Positions 36,749 to 36,917 of a stretch of DNA of 36,917 nt are shown piece after piece (within the stretch, counting starts at the first letter, position 1; each line of letters opens with the position of its first letter). This stretch comes from a virus. The translations under genes were made by a program, and so were the position numbers. The stretch covers positions 1 to 36,917 of the IMG/VR virus record IMGVR_UViG_3300025154_000257; one strand, written 5' to 3'. A model generated the notes under the pieces. It had not been told where the DNA came from, did no database searches, and saw only the letters and a list, made by a program, of their open reading frames with translations.

Positions 36749-36917
36749 CCCTCTACCTCCCCGCCCATGATGGCGTTTTCTATGGCCGCGAACATAGGGC
36801 ACGGCTTTTGTTGCGGCATGGTAATCCAACTTTGACGATCACTGGCTGGGATTGTATACCTGCTACAGGCCTCCCGTATCAGGCACTTCTCGTGGCCGAT
36901 GCCGCATCCCGTCCTCC
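36745..36917 (-). CDS. Cys-rich zinc-binding-type protein (5' end outside window)
   Basis: The frame comes in from the right edge and ends at TGA 36745-36747. Visible residues are CGIGHEKCLIREACSRYTIP, ASDRQSWITM and KPCPMFAAIENAIMGGEVEG. The pattern 'C....C..R..C.RY......W.....C..F' is a small Cys-rich phage protein type that probably binds zinc. It is truncated at the window edge; its N-terminus is not visible. Confidence 0.7.
   Translation of the reverse strand, partial: RTGCGIGHEKCLIREACSRYTIPASDRQSWITMPQQKPCPMFAAIENAIMGGEVEG

Overview
The window is part of a tailed double-stranded DNA phage (or prophage) genome of siphovirus type. It encodes a complete head and tail module: terminase, portal, P22/HK97-fold coat, scaffold, connectors, tail tube, tape measure and tip proteins. 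It also has a lysis cassette, an ERF/exonuclease recombination module, an SSB and a DUF4373-type replication initiator. No rRNA, tRNA, CRISPR array, insertion sequence or integrase is visible. A Rha/KilAC antirepressor-like gene suggests a temperate or formerly temperate phage. The host cannot be named. Shine-Dalgarno sites and sigma70-like promoters point to an ordinary bacterium. The nonulosonate/Maf genes fit a host with glycosylated flagella or surface. The lysis-cassette cysteine hydrolase resembles a family I associate with spirochaetes, which is only a weak hint.

Layout. (1) 1-4720 runs rightward: a 9-residue-repeat protein cut by the window edge, small accessory genes, a homing-type HNH gene with its own promoter, then a second promoter driving a DUF6948-like gene, a G-rich hexanucleotide array, the ERF annealing protein, a lambda-type exonuclease, a small recombination-associated protein and a second HNH gene. 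A bidirectional terminator (4746-4773) closes this arm. (2) 4777-24088 runs leftward. In the direction of transcription it holds small and large terminase, portal, collagen-like fibre genes, head morphogenesis, scaffold, coat, connectors, tail tube, the tail assembly chaperones with a classical A AAA AAC -1 frameshift site, tape measure, tip and fibre genes, then a candidate cysteine-hydrolase endolysin, a holin-like protein and two overlapping spanin-like frames. Two rightward morons with their own promoters and hairpins interrupt the arm (18014 and 24144). (3) 24487-29996 is a leftward operon from a strong promoter at 30007-30036. It carries a nonulosonic-acid-type glycosylation pathway: a DUF115/Maf-like glycosyltransferase, a PseB-like dehydratase, a broken DegT aminotransferase, a compact NeuB-like synthase, a 43-residue NeuA-like remnant, a Pse-associated methylase and an N-acetyl sugar amidotransferase. 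(4) 30194-36917 runs leftward: a radical SAM protein with a B12-binding-like N-terminus, the Rha/KilAC regulator, small early genes, the replication initiator with a possible internal origin, an HTH regulator, the SSB, a MazG-like protein and Cys-rich small proteins, the last cut by the window edge.

The most unusual observations are two. First, two paralogous RNA-like elements (32612-32700 and 35124-35212) sit directly before the two DNA-binding regulator genes. In each, the loop of an intrinsic terminator is perfectly complementary to the loop of an upstream hairpin 45-46 nt away, while the loop sequences themselves differ completely, which is covariation-type evidence for a kissing-loop attenuator. 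Second, the phage-borne nonulosonate/Maf operon shows compacted or internally deleted enzymes and starts from a nearly leaderless promoter.
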